A DNA stretch of 64,000 nt. Source: JALCLA01 sp965653565 (GTDB lineage: Bacteria > Pseudomonadota > Gammaproteobacteria > Xanthomonadales > Xanthomonadaceae). The notes under the pieces are model-generated. The model had not been told where the DNA came from. It did no database searches and worked only from the letters and a program-made list of their open reading frames with translations. Positions 34,401 through 42,422 of the stretch are shown here, piece after piece (positions within the stretch are counted from its first letter, which is position 1; each line of letters begins with the position of its first letter). The DNA is taken from positions 6,896 through 70,895 of the forward strand of contig CBFHAI010000022.1 of NCBI GenBank assembly GCA_965653565.1. The letters run 5' to 3'. The translations under genes and the position numbers were made by a program.

Positions 34401-34519
34401 TCATGGGTGGTTTGATCGTGGCGACGGCGCTTACCTTGCTGTTCCTGCCGGCGTTGTACGCGGCGTGGTTCAGGGTGCGGGAGGATGAGGCGGCGCCGGT
34501 GGCAGTTGAGGCGGAATGA
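31433..34519 (+). CDS. RND-family inner-membrane efflux pump
   Basis: A 1028-residue proton-driven transporter of the HAE/AcrB type. TM1 is at about 13-32 and large periplasmic loops are present. The TM4 region LGALVLALGLLVDDAIIAVE carries the paired aspartates of the proton relay. The second half repeats the fold (TM7 VVTVALFVVSVMSFRFVPQQFFP), and the GMIMRNSVILVDQIEQD motif sits in TM11. It works with the adaptor encoded upstream; no outer-membrane gene follows directly, but tolC lies 1.1 kb downstream and may supply the channel. The tail EDEAAPVAVEAE is acidic. Confidence 0.97.
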   Translation: MTSFNLSEWALRNRGLVLYAMLLLAALGAAAYMRLGQSEDPPFTFKAMVVRTLWPGATAEEVGRQVTERIEKKLMETGKYEFIRAYSRPGESQIIFVAKDSLVSRELPDVWYQVRKKTNDIRHTLPAGVIGPFFNDEFGDTFGNIYALTGNGFDYATLKDYAERLELELQRVPDAAKVELIGLQDEKIWIELSNTKLATLGVPMTVVQQALDEQNAVVPSGFFETSSERVQLRVSGRFDSVEAIEQFPIRAGDRTFRIGDVAEVRRGFSDPPAPRMRFMGEDAIGLAVSMRAGGDILKLGEALEHEFARLQETLPVGMTLRKVSDQPQAVRDSVGEFLRVLTEAVIIVLLVSFFSLGFRTGLVVALSIPLVLALTFAGMYYFGIGLHKISLGALVLALGLLVDDAIIAVEMMAVKMEQGYSRLKAASFAYRSTAFPMLTGTLITAAGFLPIATAASSTGEYTRSIFQVVTLALMVSWVAAVVFVPYLGDKLLPDFHAKNGNGKHGHDPYQTRFYQRVRRMVEWCVRYRKTVIVVTVALFVVSVMSFRFVPQQFFPSSTRVELMVDFKLAEGSSLKATEAQARRLEAMLAKKDGVENYVVYVGTGSPRFYLPLDQQLPQSSFAQFVLVTSDVETREEVRQWLIERFREDFPALQARVTRLENGPPVGYPVQFRVSGEHIDEVRALARRVADKVRANPHVTNVNLDWEEPSKVVRLTLDQERARAFGVSSAALSKFLESSLSGSLVSTYREDNELIQIMLRGPGEEREKLSLLGSLSVPTPSGQGIPLSQLATLEYGFEEGIIWHRNRLPTVTVRADIYGKEQPSTVVAQISPTLDDIRQALPSGYLLDIGGTVEDSARGQNSVNAGVPLFLVVVLTLLMVQLKSFSRSVLVFLTAPLGLIGVVLFLLVFRVPFGFVAMLGTIALSGMIMRNSVILVDQIEQDIAAGHKRWQAIVDATVRRFRPIVLTALAAVLAMIPLSRSAFFGPMAVAIMGGLIVATALTLLFLPALYAAWFRVREDEAAPVAVEAE

Positions 34520-34521
34520 CA

Positions 34522-34730
34522 GAGCGAGGGGTCAGGGGCGAGAAGTTAGGGCGCGCTGTTGGAGAGGGCGCAGCAAACGTCGGCGTTTTGTCCGAAGCGC
34601 CCTGACTACTGGTCCCTAATCCCTAAGAGCGAGGGGTTAGGGGCGGGTAGCGAGGGCGCGCTGTTGGAGAGGCCGCAGCAAACGTCGACGGTTCGTGCGA
34701 AGCGCCCTAACTACTCGTCCCTAGCCCCTC
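34522..34730. repeat. Tandem palindromic repeat, two ~105-bp units
   Basis: Two direct units beginning GAGCGAGGGGTYAGGGGCG at 34522 and 34627. Each holds the inner block GGGCGCGCTGTTGGAGAG, then GCAGCAAACGTCG and a right arm GAAGCGCCCTRACTACT ending in TCCCTA. Arms and flanks match the blocks at 20.6 and 22.8 kb, but the loop is longer and different. No gene is visible here; it follows the pump gene. Confidence 0.8.
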
Positions 34731-34960
34731 CGCAAGCAACCCTTTCCCCCGCCGTCGCATCCAACGCGCGCCGGAGCAAAGGCCTTCGCGCGTTGAACCG
34801 TAGCAAGCAGGAAGTCCCGGTTACTTCCGGCACTACGGGCAACATATAGCTAAAAGCGATGCTGGATTCACCCTGAGGAGTTTTGCCCGTGAAGCCGGCC
34901 GGGACTAGAATTCGGGACTTTTTCCCGTTACCCGGCCTTTGCGCTTCAAGGATCCCCGTC
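34731..34960. other. Upstream region of the methyltransferase-tolC pair
   Basis: No gene is seen in this stretch. A TAGAAT box at 34916-34921 lies 39 bases before the methyltransferase start and resembles the -10 boxes found before other genes in the window. The small open frame at 34883 has no family character. Confidence 0.35.
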
Positions 34961-35617
34961 ATGCCGATCGACTTCGAAACAGCCCGCCATGTGATGGTCG
35001 AGCAGCAGGTCCGCCCCTGGGAGGTGCTGGATCCGCGCGTGCTCGACGTGCTGGGCCAGGTGCGGCGCGAGGATTTCGTGCCGCCGCGCCATCGCAAGCT
35101 GGCCTTCGCCGATCTGGCGCTGCCGCTCGAGCATGGCGAGGTGATGATGAAGCCGATCGTCGAGGGCCGCCTGCTGCAGTCGCTCGATCTGGCACCGGAA
35201 GACGAGGTGCTCGAAGTGGGCACCGGCAGCGGATTCGTCACCGCCTGCCTGGCGCAGCTCGCGCGCGCCGTCACCAGCATCGACATCCAGCCGGAATTTC
35301 TCGATCGCGCGCGGTCGCGTCTGAGTGCGATGGGCCTGACCTGCGCGCGCGTCGAGCAGGCCGATGCGCTCAGCTACGACCCGGGCCGCCAGTTCGATGC
35401 GGTGGCGATCACCGGCGCGGTGGCCGAAGTGCCGCAGCGCTTCCGCGATTGGCTCAAGCCCGGCGGGCGCCTGTTCGTGGTGCATGGTTTTTCGCCGGTG
35501 CAGGAAGCCTTGCGCATCGTGCGTCGCGGCGAGCACGACTTCAGCAGCGAAAGCCTGTTCGAAACCGATATTCCTTACCTGCGGGGCGCGGCGCCGGTCG
35601 CGCGCTTCGCCCTTTAG
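34961..35617 (+). CDS. Protein-L-isoaspartate O-methyltransferase family protein
   Basis: A 218-residue SAM-dependent methyltransferase of the PCMT group, which repairs isoaspartyl residues. Motif I EVLEVGTGSGFVTACLA (about 85-100) binds SAM; post-I VTSIDIQPEFLDRAR and the late GGRLFVV strand are present. The N-terminus MVEQQVRPWEVLD is typical of the variant that sits beside tolC in Xanthomonadales. In that subgroup the usual substrate-loop sequence is changed, so activity on isoaspartate is not certain. AAGGA precedes the ATG. Probably co-transcribed with tolC (27-base gap). Confidence 0.88.
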   Translation: MPIDFETARHVMVEQQVRPWEVLDPRVLDVLGQVRREDFVPPRHRKLAFADLALPLEHGEVMMKPIVEGRLLQSLDLAPEDEVLEVGTGSGFVTACLAQLARAVTSIDIQPEFLDRARSRLSAMGLTCARVEQADALSYDPGRQFDAVAITGAVAEVPQRFRDWLKPGGRLFVVHGFSPVQEALRIVRRGEHDFSSESLFETDIPYLRGAAPVARFAL

Positions 35618-35644
35618 TTTTTCCTTAGCCCCAAGGATTCCGCA

Positions 35645-37108
35645 ATGACTGCGTCCCGTAGCCTTCGTCCTCTCTGCCTGGCCATGCTGCTCACCGGCGC
35701 CGCCGGTGCGGCGCACGCCGACGACCTGATGCAGGCCTACGAACTGGCGCGGCAAAGCGATCCGCAGCTGGCGGCCGCCGAGGCCCAGCGGCTGCAGCAG
35801 GCCGAAGGTCCGGTGCAGGCGCGGTCGGCCCTGCTGCCGCAGATCACCGGCAGCCTCGGCTTGCAGGATTCTTCCGGCAGCCGCGAATCGACCCAGCTGA
35901 TCTCGCGCGATCCGCTCATCATCGACACCGGCACCAGCTTCAGCGACGACCGCGGCCGCTCCTCCGGCGCCGAGTTGCAGCAGTCGATCTACGACCATCG
36001 CAACTACACCCGCCTGCGCGCCAGCCGCGCCCGCGCCGAACAATACGAAGCCGTCTACGACGCCGCCCACGACGCCCTCGCCACGCGCGTGGCCGAGGCC
36101 TATTTCAACGTGCTCACCGCGATCGACTCGCTCGCCTTCGCGCGTGCCGAAGCGCGTGCCGTGCAGCGTCAGCTCGATCAGGCCGACCAACGCTTTGAAG
36201 TCGGCCTCACCGCGATCACCGACGTGCACGAAGCGCGCGCCCGCTACGACAATTCGCGCGCCAACGCGATCACCGCCGAAGTGCAGCTCGACGACGCGCG
36301 CGAAGCGCTGCGCGAAATCACCGGCGAATACATCGACAACCTGCGCGGCCTGGACGAATCCTTCGAGCCCAGCAGCCCGGTGCCGGAAGACATCGGCACC
36401 TGGGTCAAGCTCGCGCTCGAACAGAACCCGACGCTGCGCTCGCGCGAACTGGCGTCGGTGGCCGCCGGCCACGACATCTCGACCGCGCGCGCCGGCCACC
36501 TGCCCTATCTCTCCGGCTCGGTGCGCTACCAGGACATCGCCGGCTGGGGCGACACCCGCGTCGGCGGCGTCTCCGGCCCGGTCGGCAGCCTGAGCTACGA
36601 CACCACGATCGGCGTGCAGCTGACGATTCCGATCTTCACCGGCGGACTGACGCAGTCGCAGGTGCGCCAGGCGATCTACACACGCGACATCGCCGACGAC
36701 CAGCTCGAACAGGAACGCCGCGCCATAACGCGCCAGACGCGCAATGCCTATCGCGCGCTGATCGCCGGCCTCACCGAAATCGAAGCGCGCAAACAGGCAC
36801 TGGTTTCCGCGCAGAGCGCGATGGAAGCCACCGAGGCCGGTTTCGAAGTCGGCACGCGCACCATCGTCGACGTGCTGATTTCGCAGCAGGTGCTGTTCCA
36901 GGCGCAGCGCGATTATTCGCTGTCGCGCCACAACTTCCTAGTCAACACGCTGCGCCTGCGCCAGGCCGCCGGCACCATCGAAGCCAAGGACGTGGCCGAC
37001 GTCAACCGCTACCTCGTCGCCGACGCCGAAGCCGCGCTGACGAATCCGGAAGTCGCGGCCGAAGAACGCGCCGACGAAGCGGCTGCCGAGGAAGCGCAGC
37101 GCCAGTAA
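35645..37108 (+). CDS. tolC: TolC-family outer-membrane channel
   Basis: A 487-residue outer-membrane efflux protein forming the trimeric beta-barrel/alpha-barrel conduit used by RND pumps and type I secretion. The signal peptide ends near AAHA (about residue 27), and mature DDLMQAYELARQSDPQLAAAE is the classic family start. Two structural repeats are visible (LFNVL-type coiled-coil AYFNVLTAIDSLAFARAEARA, and the later NAYRALIAGLTEIEARKQAL). The C-terminal tail is acidic and Ala/Glu-rich. A strong terminator follows 23 bases after the stop. Confidence 0.95.
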   Translation: MTASRSLRPLCLAMLLTGAAGAAHADDLMQAYELARQSDPQLAAAEAQRLQQAEGPVQARSALLPQITGSLGLQDSSGSRESTQLISRDPLIIDTGTSFSDDRGRSSGAELQQSIYDHRNYTRLRASRARAEQYEAVYDAAHDALATRVAEAYFNVLTAIDSLAFARAEARAVQRQLDQADQRFEVGLTAITDVHEARARYDNSRANAITAEVQLDDAREALREITGEYIDNLRGLDESFEPSSPVPEDIGTWVKLALEQNPTLRSRELASVAAGHDISTARAGHLPYLSGSVRYQDIAGWGDTRVGGVSGPVGSLSYDTTIGVQLTIPIFTGGLTQSQVRQAIYTRDIADDQLEQERRAITRQTRNAYRALIAGLTEIEARKQALVSAQSAMEATEAGFEVGTRTIVDVLISQQVLFQAQRDYSLSRHNFLVNTLRLRQAAGTIEAKDVADVNRYLVADAEAALTNPEVAAEERADEAAAEEAQRQ

Positions 37109-37131
37109 CGGTTAGGCGGTAATCATCAAAC

Positions 37132-37169
37132 GCAGAAGGCCGCATCGTGAGATGCGGCCTTCTGCTTTT
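37132..37169 (+). terminator. Rho-independent terminator after tolC
   Basis: A 15-bp perfect stem, GCAGAAGGCCGCATC with its complement, loop GTGA, followed by TTTTA. Confidence 0.9.
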
Positions 37170-37240
37170 ACTACGTTGTGGTTTGCTGTGGCGTTGCAAT
37201 GCGAACTTGAAAAAACCTGATCCGCCCATGCCGGTTGTGG

Positions 37241-39403
37241 CTAATTCGCCGCTTCGAATCCATCTTTAAACAACTCGGAAAAAATAACCGGAGTGGTTGG
37301 AACATTTCGCCAACCCAAGTCGCCATTTCCCAATTGACCGTATTTCCCGTAGCCCCAACATTTGAGACCCGTATTAGCCATTACCGCACATGCGTGAATG
37401 CTTCCACTGCCGATCGCTGTTACCGGGCCGCCAGCAAGCACTTGTCCTGAATACGCATAGTCGCCAGAAGTCCCGTTGCCGAGCTGTCCCATCCAATTGC
37501 CGCCCCAACAATAGACCGTTGTGCCAGTGCGTAAGCAGTGATGAAGGTTGCCGCCTGCCGAGCCGTGTGCAAACTCCGAAGAGAGTAGCTGGGGTGGAAT
37601 CCAATCTCCCCCGGAATACGTGGGGCTCGATCCCCAGCACAACGTCGCACCGCCACTCATGGTGGCACAGGAGTGGTAGTCGCCCACCGCCAGCTGCAGC
37701 ACCGTTTGGCCCTGCGGAAGCCCTGTCACGAGCGTAGCCATTGCATTCTCCTCGACGCTGTCAGGGAGACCGACTTGACCGGAAATATTGCTTCCCCAGC
37801 AGAAAACAGCAGCTCCGACGATTGCGCATGAATGGCTATCGCCAGTTGCGATAGCTTGAGCTCCGCTGAGTTGCTGGAGACTACCAAATTGCGCTGTCCA
37901 TACGAATTGCGGTGTGTGGCGATCCTGATAATCCCCCACTCCCAACTGGCCATGCTCGTTTTTGCCCCAGCATTTGACTTTGGCGTCCGTGGTGACTGCA
38001 CAGGTATGTGCGCTGCCAGTATCCACAGCGACGAACTGACCGCTAACCTTAGCTGGAGTCGACGCTGATGTCGTGGCGCCCAATCCCAGCGCTCCGGCTG
38101 GACTGTCTCCCCAGCAATAGACTTCGTCGGGTTTCTTGTGCGCGCATGCCGCTTCATCGCCAACCCTGATATGAGTGATACCGGATGCAGGTGGAAATGT
38201 TTGCAGCGGCGCTGTCAGATAGCCCCCGCTGACGCCGCTGCCGGATAATTTCGCAACGCCCCAGCATCTCGCCCCTCCCTGTACCGTGGCGCAGGTGGTG
38301 CCGAAGCCTGCATCTACCGAGTCGACTCCTGCTCCGGGCCCCAAGAAGGCCACGTATTCCGGCGTAGGAACGACCGCAGATTTCCCCAGCCCAAGCTGCC
38401 CGTACAGATTCTCTCCCCAGCACTTGACGGCATTAGAAGCGAAAAGCACACAACTGAGGTTGGGGCTCACAGCAACGTCTATAGCCTGCATGCCCGCTTC
38501 GATACTTTTAACCCACTCCCCTTGTGCGCTGGTTCCGTAACCCACCGCTGAATCACGCCCAAGAAAGCCCGACCCCAGACACAGAACGCCCCCGGCGGAA
38601 ACCGCGCAAGCCATCCCATCGGTGACGGAAATTTGCGTTACGTCTTCGACCGGCACCAGATTGGTGTCCACCACGATCGCAGGAGTGTCGGAAAATATGC
38701 CTCCGCCCCAACACGCCATCTGCTGTTTTGCCGTGATGGCACAAGCAAGATGGCTGCCGACAGCGACAGTCTCAACTTGTTCATTGCTTAGCGCCCCGCT
38801 TGTGATCGCGACAGGCATGGCGCCCGCGCCGGGGACGCCGGCTAGAACGGACCAGTCAGGCTTGCCGAAGCAATTCAATGTTCCAGCTTGCACGTAACAC
38901 ACGCCTGAGGGTCCGACATCCACATCGGTGATGTCTGCCGCTGTGAGCGGACCGAAGATTGAATTCTCCGCGCTGACTACACCGCTTCCAGGTACATTTC
39001 CCCAGCAATGCAAAGCTCCGGCGATCACACTGCAACCGTAGTAGCCGAAAGCCGCGAAGTCGGTACTGCCGCTTTCCGGCGCTACGGGCCACTCGCCCTG
39101 GGCGTTCTCATTGTAGAGGCCGAAACAATGCACGCCACCGCCTTCGAGTCGGCAAGTGGTGTACTGCGACACCGACACCGCCTGTCCGCTGCCCACCCGC
39201 GTTGCCATGCTGACCAGCGAAGGCGAAGAGAAGCCCAACTGCCCGCGATGATTATTGCCCCAACAATGCACCGCGTCGTCAAGAACGACACACGCATTTC
39301 CTTCATCATCGTCCACGCTGATAAGACCCTCGGCATTCACAGGACGCAACGAGGCGCTACACAGCGCGATGAAGACCAAACAGATCGCTATGAATTTTTC
39401 CAT
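37241..39403 (-). CDS. Exported RCC1-repeat protein ending in LFKDGFEAAN
   Basis: A 720-residue secreted protein with a signal peptide (MEKFIAICLVFIALC, ending near VNA). The mature chain is a long series of RCC1/BNR-like propeller repeats marked by CWGxNxxGQLG (for example VHCWGNNHRGQLGF, KCWGKNEHGQLGVG, KCWGYGKYGQLGNG), each with paired cysteines (C-x-CWG style), suggesting disulfides. It ends SELFKDGFEAAN, the GFE-type tail. The DNA is clearly less GC-rich than its neighbours, compatible with horizontal acquisition. Start at 39403, chosen for the signal peptide; the longer frame adds no recognisable sequence. Function unknown; such propellers usually bind other proteins or surfaces. Confidence 0.85.
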   Translation of the reverse strand: MEKFIAICLVFIALCSASLRPVNAEGLISVDDDEGNACVVLDDAVHCWGNNHRGQLGFSSPSLVSMATRVGSGQAVSVSQYTTCRLEGGGVHCFGLYNENAQGEWPVAPESGSTDFAAFGYYGCSVIAGALHCWGNVPGSGVVSAENSIFGPLTAADITDVDVGPSGVCYVQAGTLNCFGKPDWSVLAGVPGAGAMPVAITSGALSNEQVETVAVGSHLACAITAKQQMACWGGGIFSDTPAIVVDTNLVPVEDVTQISVTDGMACAVSAGGVLCLGSGFLGRDSAVGYGTSAQGEWVKSIEAGMQAIDVAVSPNLSCVLFASNAVKCWGENLYGQLGLGKSAVVPTPEYVAFLGPGAGVDSVDAGFGTTCATVQGGARCWGVAKLSGSGVSGGYLTAPLQTFPPASGITHIRVGDEAACAHKKPDEVYCWGDSPAGALGLGATTSASTPAKVSGQFVAVDTGSAHTCAVTTDAKVKCWGKNEHGQLGVGDYQDRHTPQFVWTAQFGSLQQLSGAQAIATGDSHSCAIVGAAVFCWGSNISGQVGLPDSVEENAMATLVTGLPQGQTVLQLAVGDYHSCATMSGGATLCWGSSPTYSGGDWIPPQLLSSEFAHGSAGGNLHHCLRTGTTVYCWGGNWMGQLGNGTSGDYAYSGQVLAGGPVTAIGSGSIHACAVMANTGLKCWGYGKYGQLGNGDLGWRNVPTTPVIFSELFKDGFEAAN

Positions 39404-39671
39404 GAGAGTGCCCGGCCTGTTCGGCGAAAATTCGCCAGCGAATTGCCTTACGGATTTCAGCCGGATTATGGACAGGTTGTCCTGGGGAGCGGCCGGCCCC
39501 ATTAATTACGGTCGTAATCGAAAGAATGCCGCGAGACTTGCCCGCCCAGGGCCGGGCACGCTGCAAGCACTGCCAACGCGGGATCGAGAATTTGTTTCGC
39601 ACTTCCAGCGATGGTTAGGCTCGCGGGGGCCCAGCGCGACTTTCAGACGTATTGTTCGGCACGGCTGGCGG
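39404..39671. other. Intergenic region upstream of the RCC1-repeat gene
   Basis: About 268 bases with no gene; lower GC near 39480-39530. It holds the promoter of the RCC1 gene and the 3' flank of waaA; no clear terminator is seen. Confidence 0.35.
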
Positions 39672-40985
39672 CTAAGCGCCGCTGCCCGCATCCACCCAAT
39701 CATTCGATTCCACTTTCTCGCCCGCCACCACGCGGCCGATGATCGCCAGCGTTCGTGCCAACGCGCCGCGTTCTTCCTCGACGGTGCGCATCGCCGCTTC
39801 GCCCATCGTCTTGCGCAATTCCGAATCGCCGAGCAGTTTCTGCAGCGCGGCGGCGAGGCCGTCGGCGTCGTTGATGCGCAACGCGGCGCCACGTTCGAGC
39901 AGCAGGTCGGTGACTTCGGCGAAGTTGAAGGTGTTGGGGCCGACGATCACCGGCACGCCGAGCGCGGCCGGTTCGAGCACGTTGTGGCCGCCGATCGGGT
40001 CGAGGCTGCCCGCGACGAAGGCAGCGTCGGCAGTGCCCAGAAAACTCACCAGCTCGCCGAGCGTGTCGACGACGAAGCACTGCGTATCGTGCGCGGCGAG
40101 CTGGTCTTCGCTGCGCGTGGCGGTGACGAAGCCGTAGCTGCGGCACAGCTGCGCCATCAGTTTGAAGCGTTCCGGATGGCGCGGCGCCACCAGCATCAGC
40201 GCATCCGGGAAGCGCCGCATCAGGCGCGAATGCGCCTCGATGACGGCCTGTTCCTCGCCCTCGTGCGTGCTCGCCGCGATCCAGGTCGGACGCGCCGTGC
40301 CCCAGCTCGCGCGCCACTGCGCAGCCTGGGTTGCGGCGCCGTCCGGCACGCGCATGTCGTACTTGAGATTGCCGACCACGCGCAGCCGCTCCGGGCGCGC
40401 GCCCAGTTCGAGCAGGCGCTCGGCATCCTGTTGCGATTGCGCGGCGACGAAGGTGGCGCAGCGGATCGCCGCGCGCGCCAGCGGCGTCACCGGGCCATAG
40501 CCGCGCAGGGATTTTTCCGACAGCCGCGCATTCGCCACCACGATCGGCACACCGCGCGCTTCGCATTCGAGAAACAGATTGGGCCAGATCTCGGTTTCCA
40601 TGATCACCGCGATCGCCGGCCGCACGCGATGCAGGAACCGTCGGATGCCGGCCGGCAGGTCGTAGGGCAGATAGACGTGGAAGATTTCCTCGCCCCACAA
40701 CTGGCGCACGCGATCCGACCCGGTGGGCGTGACGGTGGTGATGACCAGCGGCCGGTCGACGTAGCGGCGGCGCATCGCGTCGATCAGCGGCGCGGCGGCG
40801 TTGACTTCGCCGACGGATACGGCATGGATCCAGATCGATTGATCGAAACCCGGCGCGGGGAAGAAACCGAAACGCTCGAACCAGCGCGAAAAATAGCCGC
40901 GCAGCCGCAAGCCGCGCGCCGCCAGCCGATACAGGATCACCGGCGTGAGCAGGTACATGGTCAGCGTGTAGAGGGCGCGCATCAT
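39672..40985 (-). CDS. waaA: 3-deoxy-D-manno-octulosonic acid (Kdo) transferase
   Basis: Transfers Kdo from CMP-Kdo to lipid IVA at the inner membrane, the first step of LPS core assembly. About 437 residues, normal length. The N-terminal membrane anchor MRALYTLTMYLLTPVILYRL leads into the GT30 domain: acceptor-side WIHAVSVGEVNAA (with the catalytic glutamate), TTVTPTGSDR, METEIWPN, and the donor-side STHEGEEQ, APRHPERF and GGHNVLEPAALGVPV motifs. Two adjacent ATGs (40985, 40982) are equally possible starts; neither has a clear ribosome site. It is divergent from lpxL, consistent with shared lipid A/core function. Confidence 0.97.
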   Translation of the reverse strand: MMRALYTLTMYLLTPVILYRLAARGLRLRGYFSRWFERFGFFPAPGFDQSIWIHAVSVGEVNAAAPLIDAMRRRYVDRPLVITTVTPTGSDRVRQLWGEEIFHVYLPYDLPAGIRRFLHRVRPAIAVIMETEIWPNLFLECEARGVPIVVANARLSEKSLRGYGPVTPLARAAIRCATFVAAQSQQDAERLLELGARPERLRVVGNLKYDMRVPDGAATQAAQWRASWGTARPTWIAASTHEGEEQAVIEAHSRLMRRFPDALMLVAPRHPERFKLMAQLCRSYGFVTATRSEDQLAAHDTQCFVVDTLGELVSFLGTADAAFVAGSLDPIGGHNVLEPAALGVPVIVGPNTFNFAEVTDLLLERGAALRINDADGLAAALQKLLGDSELRKTMGEAAMRTVEEERGALARTLAIIGRVVAGEKVESNDWVDAGSGA

Positions 40986-41101
40986 GGCGCGCTGGGCCGG
41001 GAGCGGAACATCGCGCAAGGATAACGGAACTGGTGCGGATGGCCGGCGCAGCCGACGGCGATCCACAGTGGCGACCGGAATCGCCGGCCAGGGTCGCGGG
41101 C

Positions 41102-41107
41102 TAGAAT
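41102..41107 (+). promoter_or_regulatory. TAGAAT -10 box just before lpxL, suggesting a leaderless transcript
   Basis: TAGAAT ends seven bases before the lpxL ATG (41115), so a start site at the usual distance would fall on or next to the initiation codon. No Shine-Dalgarno sequence is present. The -35 region is weak. Confidence 0.45.
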
Positions 41108-41114
41108 CGCCGGA

Positions 41115-42032
41115 ATGGATCGTTTGTCGCTCGGCCCTCCGCCTTTGTCGCCGCGCTACTGGCCCGAGTGGGCCGGCATCGGCGTGCTGTGGCTGCTTGC
41201 GCGCCTGCCGTGGTCGTTGCAGCGCGGCGTCGGACGCTTGCTAGGGCTGGCGTTTCCCTGGTTGCTGCGCGGTCGGCATCGCATCGCACGGCGCAATCTG
41301 GCGGTCTGTTTTCCCGAGCTCGACGAAGGCGAGCGCGCGCGCCTGCTGCGCGCCAGCCACGCTTCGCTCGGCATCGGGCTGTTCGAGTTCGCACGCGCCT
41401 GGTGGGGCTCGGTCGCGCCGATGCGCCGCACCGTACACATCGAAGGCCTCGAACATCTGGCGGCGGCGCACGCGCAGGGGCGCGGCATCATCGTGATCTC
41501 CGCGCATTTCCTCACGCTCGAATTGTGCGGACGGCTGCTGTGCGACCACCAGCCGCTGGCCGGCATGTATCGCCCGCACGAAACCGCGGCGCTCGAATGG
41601 GCGGTCAAGCGCGGCCGTCTGCGCTATGCGGTCGGCATGTTCACGCGCGACGAACTGCGCCCGGCGTTGCGCCATCTGAAGCAGGGCGGCGCGCTGTGGT
41701 TCGCGCCGGACCAGGAAACGCGCCGCGGCGAGAGCGTCTTCGTGCCGTTCTTCGGCCGCCCGGCCTGGAGCCTCACCTCGACGCACCAACTGGCACGTCT
41801 TTCCGGGGCGGCGGTTCTACCGTTTTTTCACCGTCGCAGGCCCGACGGTGGCTATGATCTGCAAGTGCAGCCTGCGTTCGAGAATTTCCCGAGCAAGGAT
41901 GCAACGGCGGATACCGCGCGCGTGATGGCGGCCATCGAAGCGATGATCCGCCGCGCGCCCGAGCAATACCTATGGATCCACAAACGCTTCAAGCGACAGC
42001 CGGAAGGAAGCGGATCGGTTTATGAAGAATGA
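41115..42032 (+). CDS. lpxL: Lipid A biosynthesis acyltransferase (LpxL/HtrB family)
   Basis: A 305-residue inner-membrane acyltransferase that adds a secondary (typically lauroyl) chain to Kdo2-lipid IVA. An N-terminal hydrophobic helix (about 22-50) is followed by RHRIARRNLAVCFPEL, a family hallmark, and by the catalytic H-x4-E motif His131/Glu136 in SAHFLTLE. Later blocks WFAPDQETRRGESVFVPFFG and the C-terminal YLWIHKRFKRQP are typical. Whether it is LpxL or the related LpxM/LpxP type cannot be decided by eye. It is divergent from waaA. Confidence 0.92.
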   Translation: MDRLSLGPPPLSPRYWPEWAGIGVLWLLARLPWSLQRGVGRLLGLAFPWLLRGRHRIARRNLAVCFPELDEGERARLLRASHASLGIGLFEFARAWWGSVAPMRRTVHIEGLEHLAAAHAQGRGIIVISAHFLTLELCGRLLCDHQPLAGMYRPHETAALEWAVKRGRLRYAVGMFTRDELRPALRHLKQGGALWFAPDQETRRGESVFVPFFGRPAWSLTSTHQLARLSGAAVLPFFHRRRPDGGYDLQVQPAFENFPSKDATADTARVMAAIEAMIRRAPEQYLWIHKRFKRQPEGSGSVYEE

Positions 42033-42084
42033 GCGGATCGATACGCCCGTCGCCCCGGGATTGAAGCGGCACGCCGGCCGGAGT

Positions 42085-42105
42085 AAAGTAAGGATTCCTT
42101 ACTTT
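42085..42105. promoter_or_regulatory. Perfect palindromic operator before the AbrB/PIN genes
   Basis: AAAGTAAGGA-T-TCCTTACTTT: 10-base arms around a single central base, ending 11 bases before the antitoxin ATG. Toxin-antitoxin operons are usually autoregulated through such sites, and AbrB-type antitoxins bind palindromes. Confidence 0.75.
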
Positions 42106-42116
42106 CCGACCACCCC

Positions 42117-42422
42117 ATGCTCGCCAAACTCACCAGCAAGAACCAGCTGACGCTGCCCAAGGCCGCGGTGGAAGCGGTCGGCGCTTCGGAGTATTTCGAG
42201 GTCGAAACCATCGACGGCGCCATCGTGCTGCGGCCGGTGCGCATCCAGCGCAGCGACGCGGTGCGCGCCAAGCTCGCCGAACTGTCGCTGGGCGAAGCCG
42301 ACATCGGCGCCGCCGTGGCGTGGGCGCGCGCTCGCATCAACGAACCGGCCGCCGGCTATGAAGCCGAAAAGCCCGCCAGCAACCGCACCGGCAAGCCGGT
42401 CGCCGGAAAATCGCGCAAGTGA
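42117..42422 (+). CDS. AbrB/SpoVT-type antitoxin
   Basis: A 101-residue DNA-binding antitoxin. The N-terminal swapped-hairpin domain is clear: LAKLTSKNQLTLPKAAVEAV, then FEVETIDGAIVLRPV. The C-terminal part (about 60-101) is likely the toxin-binding, disordered segment, Lys/Pro-rich at the end. The operator directly upstream supports autorepression. Its stop overlaps the GTG start of the PIN toxin gene by four bases (GTGA), so production is coupled, as expected of a type II pair. Confidence 0.88.
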   Translation: MLAKLTSKNQLTLPKAAVEAVGASEYFEVETIDGAIVLRPVRIQRSDAVRAKLAELSLGEADIGAAVAWARARINEPAAGYEAEKPASNRTGKPVAGKSRK

